A stretch of DNA of 64,000 nt from PALSA-607 sp963825425 (GTDB taxonomy: Bacteria > Actinomycetota > Actinomycetes > Acidothermales > Acidothermaceae): the NCBI GenBank assembly GCA_963825425.1, contig CAWGTF010000016.1, positions 11,198-75,197 on the forward strand, read 5' to 3'. This document shows, one piece after another, positions 9,571 through 19,319 of this stretch (its first letter is position 1; each line of letters begins with the position of its first letter). A program made the position numbers and the translations under genes. Under the pieces are notes generated by a model. The model had not been told where the DNA came from, did not search any database, and was given only the letters and a program-made list of their open reading frames with translations.

Positions 9571-9702
9571 GATGTTGAGACATCGGCGGGGAGTTGGGCG
9601 AATCACCGACTGCGGCCCGTACACTGAAGCCAGATCCCAGCACCCTCCATCGATCCACTCTCCGCTACTCCTCGGCGTCATTTCTCAAAGGGAGCCCAGC
9701 AG

Positions 9703-11313
9703 GTGCCTCGTGGCGACGGCCGGCTGAATCACGATCTGCTCGCTGAAGACAAGGGTCCGCAAGACGCCTGTGGCGTGTTCGGCGTGTGGGCTCCGGGCGA
9801 AGAGGTTGCCAACCTCACCTACTTCGCGCTCTACGCGCTCCAACATCGCGGCCAGGAGTCGGCCGGCATTGCGGTCAGCGATGGCAAGAAGATCCTTGTT
9901 TATAAGGACATGGGCCTGGTTTCGCAGGTCTTCAACGAGTCGAACCTCGCCACGCTGAAGGGCGACATCGCGATCGGGCACGCCCGCTACTCGACGTCCG
10001 GCTCATCGGTTTGGGAGAACGCGCAACCCACGTTTAGGTCGACTGCGATCGGCAGTATCGCCCTCGCGCACAACGGCAACCTGACCAACACCGGTGATCT
10101 TGCGCAGCTCGTCGAGAAGGCGCAGGCCGACAGCGGCGAGATCGCGTTCGACCGGCGGCCGCTGCGCTCGACGTCCGACACCGACCTGGTCACAGCGCTG
10201 CTCGCAAGCCACCCCGACCGCAGCCTCGAGACCGCCGCGGTCGAGGTGCTGCGACAAGTCGAGGGCGCCTTCAGCTTCGTGTTCATGGACGAGAACACGC
10301 TGTACGCCGCGCGTGACAGATACGGCGTGCGGCCGCTTTCACTTGGCAAGCTTGATCACGGGTGGGTCGTGGCTAGCGAGACGGCTGCGCTCGACATCGT
10401 CGGTGCGTCGTTCGTGCGCGACATCGAGCCAGGCGAGTTGCTGGCGATCGACGAGAACGGTCACCGGTCGGTGCAGTTCGCCGAGCCCGATCCGAAGTTC
10501 TGCGTGTTCGAGTTCGTCTACCTCGCGCGGCCCGATTCGAGCCTCGACGGTCGCAGCGTGCATGCGGCCCGCGTCGAGCTCGGTCGCCAACTCGCACGCG
10601 AGGCGCCAGCTGTCGCCGACCTCGTGATGCCCACTCCCGATTCCGGCACGCCGGCCGCCATCGGCTACGCCGAAGAGTCCGGAATCCCTTACGCCGCAGG
10701 CCTTGTCAAGAACGCCTACGTCGGCCGCACATTCATCCAGCCGTCGCAGACGTTGCGCCAACTCGGCATCCGGCTAAAGCTCAATCCGCTGCGCGACGTC
10801 ATCCGCGGCAAGCGTCTCGTCGTCGTTGACGACTCGATCGTGCGCGGCAATACGCAGCGCGCCGTCGTCCGCATGTTGCGTGAGGCCGGTGCGACCGAGG
10901 TGCACGTCCGCATCTCGTCGCCGCCGGTGAAGTGGCCGTGTTTCTACGGCATCGACTTCGCGACGAGGGCTGAACTCATCGCGAACGGCTTGACCGTCGA
11001 AGAGATCCGGACGTCGATTGGTGCGGATTCGTTGTCGTACGTCTCGCTCGACGGGCTGGTCGCAGCGACCACTCGCCCGAAGCAAAATCTCTGTCGCGCC
11101 TGTTTCGACGGGCAGTACCCGACGGAGTTGCCCGACCCGCGTTTCATCGGCAAGGACCTGCTCGAGATCACGCCGGTCGAGGCCTTGATGGCCACCGTTC
11201 CGTCGGTCGGCGGCCACACGGGGTTCGGCCACACTTCACTTGGGCACGCTTCGCTCGGCCACACTTCACTTGGGCACGCTTCGCTCGGCCACACTGCGCT
11301 CGAACATCCCTGA
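9703..11313 (+). CDS. purF: Amidophosphoribosyltransferase PurF with repetitive C-terminal tail
   Basis: PurF catalyses the first committed step of purine synthesis, PRPP plus glutamine to phosphoribosylamine. A short propeptide precedes the N-terminal-nucleophile cysteine in DACGVFGVWAPGEE (Cys at residue 23). The PRPP-binding loop is LVVVDDSIVRGNTQ. FCVFEFVYLARPDS, VKWPCFYGID and NLCRACFDG supply the cysteines expected for the [4Fe-4S] cluster of Bacillus-type PurF. The frame is intact over 536 residues. GTG 9703 follows GGGAGCCCAGCAG. After EALMATVPSVGG the protein carries an unusual GHTSLGHASL repeat tail encoded by a 30-bp tandem DNA repeat. purM follows one base after the stop. Confidence 0.97.
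   Translation: MPRGDGRLNHDLLAEDKGPQDACGVFGVWAPGEEVANLTYFALYALQHRGQESAGIAVSDGKKILVYKDMGLVSQVFNESNLATLKGDIAIGHARYSTSGSSVWENAQPTFRSTAIGSIALAHNGNLTNTGDLAQLVEKAQADSGEIAFDRRPLRSTSDTDLVTALLASHPDRSLETAAVEVLRQVEGAFSFVFMDENTLYAARDRYGVRPLSLGKLDHGWVVASETAALDIVGASFVRDIEPGELLAIDENGHRSVQFAEPDPKFCVFEFVYLARPDSSLDGRSVHAARVELGRQLAREAPAVADLVMPTPDSGTPAAIGYAEESGIPYAAGLVKNAYVGRTFIQPSQTLRQLGIRLKLNPLRDVIRGKRLVVVDDSIVRGNTQRAVVRMLREAGATEVHVRISSPPVKWPCFYGIDFATRAELIANGLTVEEIRTSIGADSLSYVSLDGLVAATTRPKQNLCRACFDGQYPTELPDPRFIGKDLLEITPVEALMATVPSVGGHTGFGHTSLGHASLGHTSLGHASLGHTALEHP
11227..11301 (+). repeat. 30-bp tandem repeat inside the 3' end of purF
   Basis: Two identical 30-bp units (11227-11256 and 11257-11286), each made of two related 15-mers, are followed by a diverged 15-bp half unit (11287-11301). 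They encode (GHTSLGHASL)2 plus GHTAL. The exact identity points to recent slippage or expansion. The tail lies beyond the conserved PurF core. Confidence 0.9.
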
Positions 11314-11314
11314 C

Positions 11315-12383
11315 GTGAGCGACCGCGCCGCCGACGCCATCACCTACGCCGCCGCGGGTGTCGACATCGAGGCCGGTGACCGCGCGGTCCAGTTGATGAA
11401 GGCGTCGGTCAGCCAAGGCGTCGCGGCCCGAGGTCGTCGGCGGGCTCGGCGGCTTCGCTGGCCTCTTCCGCTTCGATGCCGCCCGCTACCGCCAGCCACT
11501 GCTCGCGACCTCAACGGACGGCGTCGGAACGAAGGTCGCCATCGCGCAGGCGATGGACAAGCACGACACCATCGGGATCGATCTGGTCGGCATGGTCGTC
11601 GACGACCTCGTTGTCTGCGGTGCAGAGCCGCTCTTCATGACCGACTACATCGCCTGCGGCAAGGTCGTGCCGGAGCGAATCGCCGCGATCGTGAGCGGCA
11701 TCGCCGAAGGGTGCCGGCAAGCCGGGTGCGCATTGATCGGCGGCGAGACAGCAGAGCACCCCGGACTCCTCGGCGTCGACGAGTACGACCTCGCGGGCGC
11801 TGGCACCGGGGTAGTCGACGAAGACGCGGTGCTCGGTGCGCATCGGGTCCGCGACGACGACGTCGTGATCGCGATGGCATCGAGCGGGTTGCACTCCAAT
11901 GGGTATTCACTCGCCCGTCATGTGTTGCTGTCGCACGCGGGGCTCGCGCTCGATGCCCATATCGACGACCTCGGTCGCACGCTCGGCGAAGAACTGCTGG
12001 TACCGACCCGCATCTACAGCCTTGACTGCCTCGCCTTGATCAACGCGGTCGACGTCCACGCGTTCTCGCACGTCACGGGCGGCGGGTTGGCCGCGAACCT
12101 TGACCGCGTGTTGCCGGTCGGGGTCGACATCGAAATCGATCGGACGACGTGGGCGCCCGCGCCGATCTTCGCTCTCATCCAGCGCCTCGGCGACATCGCG
12201 ACACCTGAGCTCGAGCGCACGCTGAACATGGGCGTCGGCATGGTGGCGCTGGTCGGGGCGGGCGACGCCGACCGGGCGCTCGACGTCTTACGTGCGCGTG
12301 GTGTTGCGGCCTGGGTCGCTGGGCGCGCGCGCGCTGGTGATGGTCCGGGTGCCACGACGCTCGTCGGCACCCACCGGAACTGA
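11315..12383 (+). CDS. purM: Phosphoribosylformylglycinamidine cyclo-ligase PurM (one frameshift)
   Basis: PurM (AIR synthetase) closes the imidazole ring at step five of purine synthesis. GTG 11315 begins VSDRAADAITYAAAGVDIEA. One extra G near 11417 breaks the frame after ASVSQ. Restored, the protein continues RPEVVGGLGGFAGLF, STDGVGTKVAIAQ (ATP/substrate loop), GMVVDDLVVCGAEPLFMTDY and GGETAEHPGLL. The C-terminal half HVTGGGLAANLDRVLP is intact. The length of about 355 residues is normal. It lies one base after purF and is presumably cotranscribed. Confidence 0.95.
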
Positions 12384-12392
12384 GGGCAACCG

Positions 12393-13588
12393 ATGATCGC
12401 CGCGCGACGTCGAACGGGCATGACAGCTCGACGGGTGGCAGCAATCGCGGCGCTGACGCTCACGCTGGCCGGTTGCGCAAGCAAAACGGCTGGGTCGTCC
12501 GGCAGCCCCGCATCCAGTTCTGGGTCGCAGGTCGGTCCCGAGGTGTCGGCAGCGGCGGGTTCTGGATCGGTCGCGCCGTTGGCGCTGGCTTCGCCTGCCG
12601 CGCCGACTCCCGACACCGAGCAGGCGCGCGCAGCAGAAGCTGCCGATGTCGCCAACTCACTGCTCGGGCTGGTGACCCTGCCGGTCGGCGCTACGCACGT
12701 GACCAGCGCACCCGCTCCGGAATTAACCGCGGCTCCCGGAATTCTCGATGACCAAGCGCATGGCGGTGGCGCACGAGTTCTACACAGTCCCCGGCAGCAT
12801 CGACTCGGTGCTCACCTTCGTGCAGACCCACCTGCCCGCCGGATTCACGAGTGACGGTGGTGGCTACGGCGGCAATCCGTACAGCGCCGAAGTCCAACTA
12901 GTCGGTCGATCGACGCAGCGCGTTCGCCGAGCCTTGGCTCATGTTCAGCGCCGCGCAGGCCGGTGGGCTGATTGGCGTCCGCGTCTCATCGCAGGTTGTC
13001 TGGCTACCGGTCCGGACCGCCGCCGAAATCATTCCGACCAACGTGCAGGGCGCGACGCTGGTGGGTACGAACTACGGCCAGGCGCCCAACAACAAGACGG
13101 TGAACCTCGACGCGACGCAGGCACGCGCGTTGGCGGCGATCATCAACGCGCTGCCCACCGCATCGGACGCCGAACACCACTGCCCCATGATCACTTCCGA
13201 GACCACCGTGACGTTCGCGACGACGCCGAAGATCGTGGTCACCGAGACGATCTGCGACGTCGGGCTCGACGCGGGCGAGGGTGCGCAGCTTCCGCTCCTG
13301 GACCCAGGAGCTCTGCAGGAGGCGTTGGACCAGCTGCTCGGTTGGCCGCCGCCCAGCCCGGAGAGCAGCGCCCCGACGGCGGCAGCCACGAGCGCGGCCG
13401 CGAGCCCGAGCATCATGCACTTCTTGTGCACCCCGCCCGGCTGGTCGCCGTTGACCGCGACACCTGAGGAGCTGCAGAAGTACGGCTACCCGCTGCGGCC
13501 GAGCGCCGGACACGACCAGGCTTGGGTGCAGGCGATGACGGCCGCTGGCCCGCCGTACACCTGCCCGGTGGCCGTGTCCTCGAACTAG
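12393..13588 (+). CDS. Secreted lipoprotein of unknown function (two frameshifts)
   Basis: The ATG at 12393, with GAGGG six bases upstream, starts a signal peptide ending in the lipobox LTLAGCASK, so the mature protein should be membrane anchored. A Ser/Ala/Pro-rich linker follows. Two inferred extra G bases, near 12749 and 12927, join the first frame to MTKRMAVAHEFYTVPGSID and then to FAEPWLMFSAAQAGG. The C-terminal part has six or more cysteines in a pattern such as HHCPMIT, ICDVG, FLCTPPGW, YTCPVAV, suggesting disulfides. No family was recognised. It lies 9 bases after purM. Confidence 0.7.
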
Positions 13589-13596
13589 CCACGTCA

Positions 13597-13656
13597 CCGA
13601 GTGAAGGAATTTGGTCGTATCTGGTCGTGAAAAAGCGGCCGAATTCCTTCACTCGG
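13597..13656. repeat. Perfect 15-bp inverted repeat, family A copy 1 (possible bidirectional terminator)
   Basis: CCGAGTGAAGGAATT at 13597-13611 pairs exactly with its reverse complement at 13642-13656. It lies between the convergent lipoprotein (stop 13588) and DUF3073 gene (stop 13753), where a bidirectional terminator is expected. A second copy at 35502-35559 shares an identical 18-bp right end. Confidence 0.75.
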
Positions 13657-13657
13657 G

Positions 13658-13730
13658 ACGGCGGTGGCGGACGGCGGGTGGCGGGACGGCGGGTGGCGGG
13701 ACGGCGGGTGGCGGGACGGCGGGTGGCGGG
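13658..13730. repeat. 15-bp G-rich tandem array
   Basis: The unit ACGGCGGGTGGCGGG is repeated four times exactly from 13671 to 13730, preceded by one 13-bp degenerate copy at 13658-13670. The GG/GGG runs could form a two-tetrad G-quadruplex. It sits in the convergent gap next to the family A palindrome. Confidence 0.85.
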
Positions 13731-13752
13731 CCCTGTCGGGCCGGCGGGCGAG

Positions 13753-14004
13753 CTAGCGGGAGCCGGAAGCCCCGTACTCGTCCTCTTCGTCTTCTTCGTC
13801 GTCTTCGTCGTCGTCAGAGTCAGAGTCAGCGTCGAACTCGGCGTCGGTCTCGTCGTCGATCCAGCCGGATGTGCTGGGCTTGCTGTTCGACGGCGGTGCG
13901 CTCGCAAGTTCTTTGCGCAGTGCCTCAAGGTCGGTCCCGCCAGTTGAATACTTCAACTCACGGGCGACTTTGGTCTGCTTAGCCTTGGCCCGGCCGCGCC
14001 CCAT
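13753..14004 (-). CDS. DUF3073 domain protein
   Basis: An 83-residue protein whose first half, MGRGRAKAKQTKVARELKYS, is the diagnostic DUF3073 start found across actinobacteria. A long Asp/Glu-rich acidic tail follows. The basic N-terminus and acidic C-terminus are family features. ATG 14004 is chosen because the conserved region starts exactly there, although the frame is open further upstream. Its function is unknown. In streptomycetes it is also near bldC. Confidence 0.93.
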   Translation of the reverse strand: MGRGRAKAKQTKVARELKYSTGGTDLEALRKELASAPPSNSKPSTSGWIDDETDAEFDADSDSDDDEDDEEDEEDEYGASGSR

Positions 14005-14195
14005 GGCTCGACCCCCTCGTCGGGACCGCAGCCCCGCATCGGACGACAATTTCGATAAGACTTGAACACAGTAGTGAGGGCCTGGCGTTTCCGCACGGGC
14101 CGTCGACACAGCCTAGCTGTTCGGCTCGCGCGCCACCACGACCTGCTGCCGGTGGGTGCACCCCCGACGGGCATAACTCGTGCAACGATGCGACT

Positions 14196-15167
14196 GTGAC
14201 TGGCAGTTCGGGTCCGGCGCGAGGTGGGTTGACCGCGGTTGCGGCCTTCCTTCGCGTCTACGAGCCGCTCGAAGCCTTTGCCGCGGACGAGCGCGCCTGG
14301 TGGCGCGGCGAGGCGGCGGCTGGGCCGCTGACCGCTGGTCAGATGGCGGCGCGTGAGCATGCCGCAGCCGTCCGGGCGCTGACTGCGCTGCCGCCCAGGG
14401 TCGTCACGGATCTCGATCTGACCGAGGGCGTCGCCCGGCCGGTCGGCATCGTGCTGCAGCCCGATGCGGCGGACGGGCGGCTGCGGGTCTGCCCGGTGGA
14501 GATGTCCTGGCGCGCGTTGCTGGCGCTCGAGGACTTCCAGACCGACATCGCCCCGACCGTGCTGCCGTCCTTCCTGCCGGCCGCGGTGATCGACGCCGCC
14601 TCGGCCACGCTGGCGCAGCTCGTCTCCGAGCGCAGCTCACTGACTGGGCCGCACGTGCGCAGTTCCCGCTGGTCGGTCCCGATGGCCTGGCTCGCCGTCT
14701 TCCAGCCGAGCCACCGCCACATCGAGCCGGTCGACGCCGAGCCGTCCGCTCGCGCGCCGCACCACCAAGATCATCAAGAGCAAGAAACAGAGACCGAGGC
14801 GGACGGCGAGAGGTCACGTCCCGCCGTCCAGCCGGCGCCGTCCTCGCGCTATCTAGCCCCGATGGCGGACGCCCGGCGCTGCGTTGCCCGCGCGCTGGCG
14901 TCCGTACGGGTGGCGGACACCACGTTGCTGCCGCTCGCCGAGCTCGAGGAGCTGGGCCGCTGGCTCGAGGAATTCCACGCCCGATCGGTCGTCGAGCTGG
15001 ACGCCGGGGGGCTGGGCGGAAGCACGCCGGTGCTCGACGATTCGGTGGCCGACGTGAGCCGTGGGCTCGGTGAGCTGCGGGCCGGGAACATCGACGCGGC
15101 AATTGCCCGCCTCTCGTCGGTTCGCGACACATGGGACGAGATCCGCGCTCACGAGCACGCCTCGTAG
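14196..15167 (+). CDS. Conserved actinobacterial protein of unknown function upstream of bldC
   Basis: A 323-residue intact frame from GTG 14196. It starts with an Ala/Arg-rich helical region (AVAAFLRVYEPLEAFAADE). A middle section includes VEMSWRALLALEDFQTDI and RSSRWSVPMAWLAVFQP. A low-complexity His/Gln/Glu-rich linker at about residues 185-205 (APHHQDHQEQETETEADGE) separates it from a C-terminal helical part with LEELGRWLEEFHARSVVEL. There is no signal peptide or membrane segment, so it is probably cytoplasmic. The position between DUF3073 and bldC looks conserved in actinobacteria, but no function was recognised. Confidence 0.75.
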   Translation: MTGSSGPARGGLTAVAAFLRVYEPLEAFAADERAWWRGEAAAGPLTAGQMAAREHAAAVRALTALPPRVVTDLDLTEGVARPVGIVLQPDAADGRLRVCPVEMSWRALLALEDFQTDIAPTVLPSFLPAAVIDAASATLAQLVSERSSLTGPHVRSSRWSVPMAWLAVFQPSHRHIEPVDAEPSARAPHHQDHQEQETETEADGERSRPAVQPAPSSRYLAPMADARRCVARALASVRVADTTLLPLAELEELGRWLEEFHARSVVELDAGGLGGSTPVLDDSVADVSRGLGELRAGNIDAAIARLSSVRDTWDEIRAHEHAS

Positions 15168-15348
15168 GGTTTCTGTGGGGTTTCCTGCCTCCAGTTGCGC
15201 GCCGAACTGGGGCTAAATGGCGTATCTCGGACTAGTCCACCAGCATCCAAGGATGACCCGGTCGGGCCATTTCGGACATCCTGGGCGAACGGCAGTATTT
15301 ATGTCATGGGGTCGGCCTACCCGTCGGCACCGAAGTTCGGGTATCTCC

Positions 15349-15450
15349 GGCCAGCTCGCTGGCCGGAATGTTCGCGGCCAGCTCGCTGGCCAAAGTGGGG
15401 GGCCGGCACACGCCGTCCCGAAATCATCAGGGTCGGCAACCGCCGTCCCG
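15349..15450. repeat. Direct repeats upstream of bldC
   Basis: The 16-mer GGCCAGCTCGCTGGCC occurs at 15349-15364 and 15376-15391 (period 27). CGCCGTCCCG occurs at 15411-15420 and 15441-15450 (period 30). The 330-bp gap 15168-15497 holds no other gene. These could be regulator sites in the bldC promoter; this is inference. Confidence 0.5.
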
Positions 15451-15497
15451 GATATAGAGGGGCCGACGATCCGCCGGTCCGCGAGGAGGAACTTCCC

Positions 15498-15707
15498 TTG
15501 GCAAGCACGCGCACACCCGAGGCTGAGCCGCTGTTGACCCCGGCCGAGGTGGCGACGATGTTCCGCGTTGACCCCAAAACGGTCACACGCTGGGCGAAGG
15601 CGGGCAAGCTCACGTCGATCCGCACGCTCGGTGGACACCGCCGCTACCGCGAGACTGAGGTTCGGGCTCTGCTGGGCGGGATTCCGCAACAGCGCGAGAG
15701 CGACTAG
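15498..15707 (+). CDS. bldC: Developmental regulator BldC (MerR-like DNA-binding domain)
   Basis: A 69-residue protein nearly identical in layout to actinobacterial BldC. LTPAEVATMFRVDPKTVTRW is the winged helix-turn-helix and KLTSIRTLGGHRRYRETEV is the DNA-contacting wing, as in MerR proteins. The dimerisation and effector domains of MerR are absent, as in the family. TTG 15498 has a GAGGAGGA ribosome site 7 bases upstream and gives the expected short N-terminus. BldC controls development in Streptomyces; in a non-sporulating relative its targets would differ. Confidence 0.96.
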   Translation: MASTRTPEAEPLLTPAEVATMFRVDPKTVTRWAKAGKLTSIRTLGGHRRYRETEVRALLGGIPQQRESD

Positions 15708-15760
15708 CTCGACCATCACGCCACCGCTGATCCACGCACGTCTGATGTAGGGCAGCACTG

Positions 15761-15797
15761 AAGGCGTCGACCACCCAGTTGGGGGTCGGCGCCTTTT
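15761..15797 (+). terminator. Terminator hairpin after bldC
   Basis: AAGGCGTCGACCACC pairs imperfectly with GGGGTCGGCGCCTT across a short CAGTT loop and is followed by TTTT. It lies about 55 bases after the bldC stop on the plus strand. Confidence 0.7.
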
Positions 15798-15827
15798 GGC
15801 TGTTCTGGGACCGGCTGTTCTGGGACC
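15798..15827. repeat. 15-bp tandem duplication after the bldC terminator
   Basis: GGCTGTTCTGGGACC is repeated twice head to tail (15798-15812, 15813-15827). It is intergenic and has no assigned role. Confidence 0.8.
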
Positions 15828-15963
15828 CCGAGGACGCCGGGCCGCATTTTGATGGGTCCGTTCAGGAACCGCGGCGGCAGTCCGATGCGTTGGTCAGGGC
15901 GCCGGGGCAGTTAGGCTCACGTCAGGGCGAAGCCCGACGGGTCAAACGAGTGAGAGGTGTCGG

Positions 15964-16887
15964 ATGGCGGACGGACGCGACGATAAGGGGCGGACGTCGA
16001 CCAAGTACGCCGCGAAGAAGGCTGCCTCCGAGCGAATCGCCGCTCAACGCGCCGCTCAGCAGCGTGCCGAGCGGAAGCGCAACCTGCTTATGGCCGGTGG
16101 CGGTGTCCTCGCCGTGGTCGTGGTCATCGGCGGCATCGTGTTCGCCGGTCTTAGCACCAAGAAGAGCACCGGTAGCAGCGATGTGGTGCCAGCCTCTTCG
16201 ACGGTCACTGCGGCGATTGCCAACGTCGCGACGTCGAGCCTGTCAGCGTCGCCCGACCTGACCAAGATCGCCGCACCACCATCCGCGCTCACCGGAGACG
16301 TGCTCAAGGCTTCCAACGGGTTGCCCCAGGTGTTGTACGTCGGTGCGGAGTACTGCCCGAACTGTGCAGCGACCAGGTGGCCGCTCGCGGTCGCGCTGAG
16401 CCGATTCGGCACTTTCACCGGCATCAGCAGCACGTATTCGTCATCGACAGACTCGCCGGCGCATATTCCGACGTTGTCGTTCCGCAACTCTTCGTACAAG
16501 AGCAGCTTGATCGATTTCGATGGCAAGGAGCAGGTCGACGGCAACAACAAGCCGCTGCAGAACCTGACCACGGCCGAGGACGCGCTCTTCCAGAAGCTCG
16601 GGGGCACGACCGCTAACGCCACCCCGGGGTACCCGTTCATCGACTTCGGCGGCAAGTGGAAGCAGAACGGCGAGAGCTACGACTCCAACTTGCTCGCGGG
16701 TCTGACGCCTGACTCGGTCGCCTCGTCGATGACCGATGCGAAGTCGAAGCCGGGTGCGGCGATCCAGGCCAGCGCCGACGTCTTCACTGCGGAGATTTGC
16801 GACATGACTGGCGGCAAGCCGACCAACGTGTGCACCGCGGCAGGTGTTGTCGCGGCAACGGCTGCTCTCGCGTCCCTCACGAAGTAG
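15964..16887 (+). CDS. DUF929 family membrane-anchored thioredoxin-like protein (first copy)
   Basis: A 307-residue protein with a basic, Ala/Arg-rich cytoplasmic N-terminus and one membrane segment (about residues 41-63). The large outer domain carries the redox motif CPNC at residues 131-134 in AEYCPNCAATRWPLAVALSR. Two further cysteines (about 279 and 290) sit near the C-terminus in AEICDMTGGKPTNVC. DUF929 is thioredoxin-like and is often found with VKOR homologues, as here, where VKOR follows after 4 bases. A role as a periplasmic disulfide oxidant or isomerase is inferred. ATG 15964 follows AGAGG. Confidence 0.85.
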   Translation: MADGRDDKGRTSTKYAAKKAASERIAAQRAAQQRAERKRNLLMAGGGVLAVVVVIGGIVFAGLSTKKSTGSSDVVPASSTVTAAIANVATSSLSASPDLTKIAAPPSALTGDVLKASNGLPQVLYVGAEYCPNCAATRWPLAVALSRFGTFTGISSTYSSSTDSPAHIPTLSFRNSSYKSSLIDFDGKEQVDGNNKPLQNLTTAEDALFQKLGGTTANATPGYPFIDFGGKWKQNGESYDSNLLAGLTPDSVASSMTDAKSKPGAAIQASADVFTAEICDMTGGKPTNVCTAAGVVAATAALASLTK

Positions 16888-16891
16888 CACG

Positions 16892-17434
16892 GTGGCGTCG
16901 AACAGGACGGCTCCCGCGCCGGCGGGGTCGTCGACAAGGCAGTCCGGTGTGCCGATCTGGACCGCTCCGGTCTGTCTGCTGCTGACCGCGATCGGGATCG
17001 GGATCGCGATCTACCTGACCATCGCTCATTACGACACGCACGTCTCGCTGGTCTGTGCGGCCAAGGGTGCGATCGACTGCCAGGCGGTCACCACCAGCCC
17101 GCAGTCGAAGGTGTTCGGCATCCCGGTTGCACCTCTCGGCTTGGCCTACTTCGTCGCCATGATCCCCTTGAACCTGCCGGTGGCCTGGCGCTCGGTTGAT
17201 CCGCGGATCAAGATCGGCCGGCTCCTCTACGGCCTGGCAGGTATCGGGTTCGTCTGCTACCTCGTCTACGCCGAGGCCGTCATCATCAAGAAGATCTGCC
17301 TGTGGTGCACCGGCGTGCACATCACCACGCTCGTTCTCTTCGTGGTCACCGTGTTCGCCAGCGCGCTGGCGATCCCCAGCGATGTCGACGTAGTAGACGA
17401 TGACGACGACGAAGGCGATGACTCAGACGACTAA
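16892..17434 (+). CDS. VKOR-family disulfide-generating membrane protein
   Basis: A vitamin K epoxide reductase homologue of 180 residues with four membrane helices. The catalytic CLWC motif is at about residues 136-139 (KKICLWCTGVH). The loop cysteine pair is Cys55/Cys63 (LVCAAKGAIDCQAV). Bacterial VKOR takes electrons from a DsbA-like partner and passes them to quinone. The two flanking DUF929 proteins are the natural partners. The C-terminus is very acidic (DVVDDDDDEGDDSDD), and its coding DNA overlaps the start of the next gene. GTG 16892 is chosen. Confidence 0.92.
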   Translation: MASNRTAPAPAGSSTRQSGVPIWTAPVCLLLTAIGIGIAIYLTIAHYDTHVSLVCAAKGAIDCQAVTTSPQSKVFGIPVAPLGLAYFVAMIPLNLPVAWRSVDPRIKIGRLLYGLAGIGFVCYLVYAEAVIIKKICLWCTGVHITTLVLFVVTVFASALAIPSDVDVVDDDDDEGDDSDD

Positions 17435-18314
17435 GCCCGCCAAGAGGGCCGCATCCGAGCGCATCGCCGCTCAACGCGCCGCGCAGCAACGTGCCGCCCG
17501 CAAGCGCAACCTGCTGATGGCCGGTGGCGGCATCCTCGCCGTGATCCTGGTCATCGTCGGCATCGTGGTCGTGGGCCTGCACACGAAGAAGGGCACCGGT
17601 AGCAGCGATGTGACGCCAGCCTCTTCGGCGGTCAGCCAAGCAATTGCCACCGTTGCCACATCGGCGATCACGGCGCAGCCCGACCTGAGCACGATCGCCG
17701 GGCCGCCAAGCGCGCTAACTGGCGATTTGCTCAAGGCTTCCAATGGATTGCCCCAGGTGTTGTACGTCAGCGCCGAGTGGTGCCCGAACTGCGCGGCGAT
17801 GCGTTGGCCGCTAGCAATCGCGCTGAGCCGATTCGGCACCTTCACCGGCATCAGCACGACGTACTCGTCATCGACGGACCAGCCGTCGCACCTTCCGACG
17901 CTGTCGTTCCGTACCTCCACGTACAAGAGCAGCTACATCGATTTCGCTGGCAAGGAGGCGGTCGACGGCAACAACAAGCCGCTGCAGAAGCTGACCGCTG
18001 CCGAGTCCGCGCTCTTCGACAAGCTTGGTGGCACAGCCAGTGACCCCCGACCGGGTTACCCGTTCATCGACTTCGGCGGCAAGTGGAAGCAGAACGGGAC
18101 GAGCTACAACCCCAGCATCTTGGCGGGCATGACACCCGACCAGGTTGCCGCGACGATGACCGATGCGACCTCGAAGCCGGGTGCCGCAATCCAGGCGAGT
18201 GCTGACGTCTTCACCGCGGAGATCTGCGACATGACTGGCGGCAAGCCGGCAAATGTGTGCACAGCAACGGGTGTTGCGGCGGCGACGACTGCTCTTACGT
18301 CGCTGAAGAAGTAG
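17400..18314 (+). CDS. DUF929 family membrane-anchored thioredoxin-like protein (second copy)
   Basis: A close paralogue of the protein encoded at 15964. It has the same basic N-terminus and single membrane helix, then AEWCPNCAAMRWPL (CPNC near residue 129) and the C-terminal AEICDMTGGKPANVC. The start overlaps the acidic tail of the VKOR gene. ATG 17400 is the longest choice, and ATG 17418, preceded closely by GAAGG, is an alternative. The high identity of two DUF929 copies on either side of VKOR indicates a tandem duplication around a redox partner. It converges with the aldo/keto reductase gene, leaving 7 bases between stops. Confidence 0.85.
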   Translation: MTTTKAMTQTTKPAKRAASERIAAQRAAQQRAARKRNLLMAGGGILAVILVIVGIVVVGLHTKKGTGSSDVTPASSAVSQAIATVATSAITAQPDLSTIAGPPSALTGDLLKASNGLPQVLYVSAEWCPNCAAMRWPLAIALSRFGTFTGISTTYSSSTDQPSHLPTLSFRTSTYKSSYIDFAGKEAVDGNNKPLQKLTAAESALFDKLGGTASDPRPGYPFIDFGGKWKQNGTSYNPSILAGMTPDQVAATMTDATSKPGAAIQASADVFTAEICDMTGGKPANVCTATGVAAATTALTSLKK

Positions 18315-18321
18315 CGTGCGC

Positions 18322-19308
<987 letters not shown>

Positions 19309-19319
19309 TTCCGCAACCT

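Noticed and set aside
11227..11301. CRISPR-like repeat array
   Set aside because: Repeats are contiguous without spacers, lie in frame inside purF and have no cas genes nearby.
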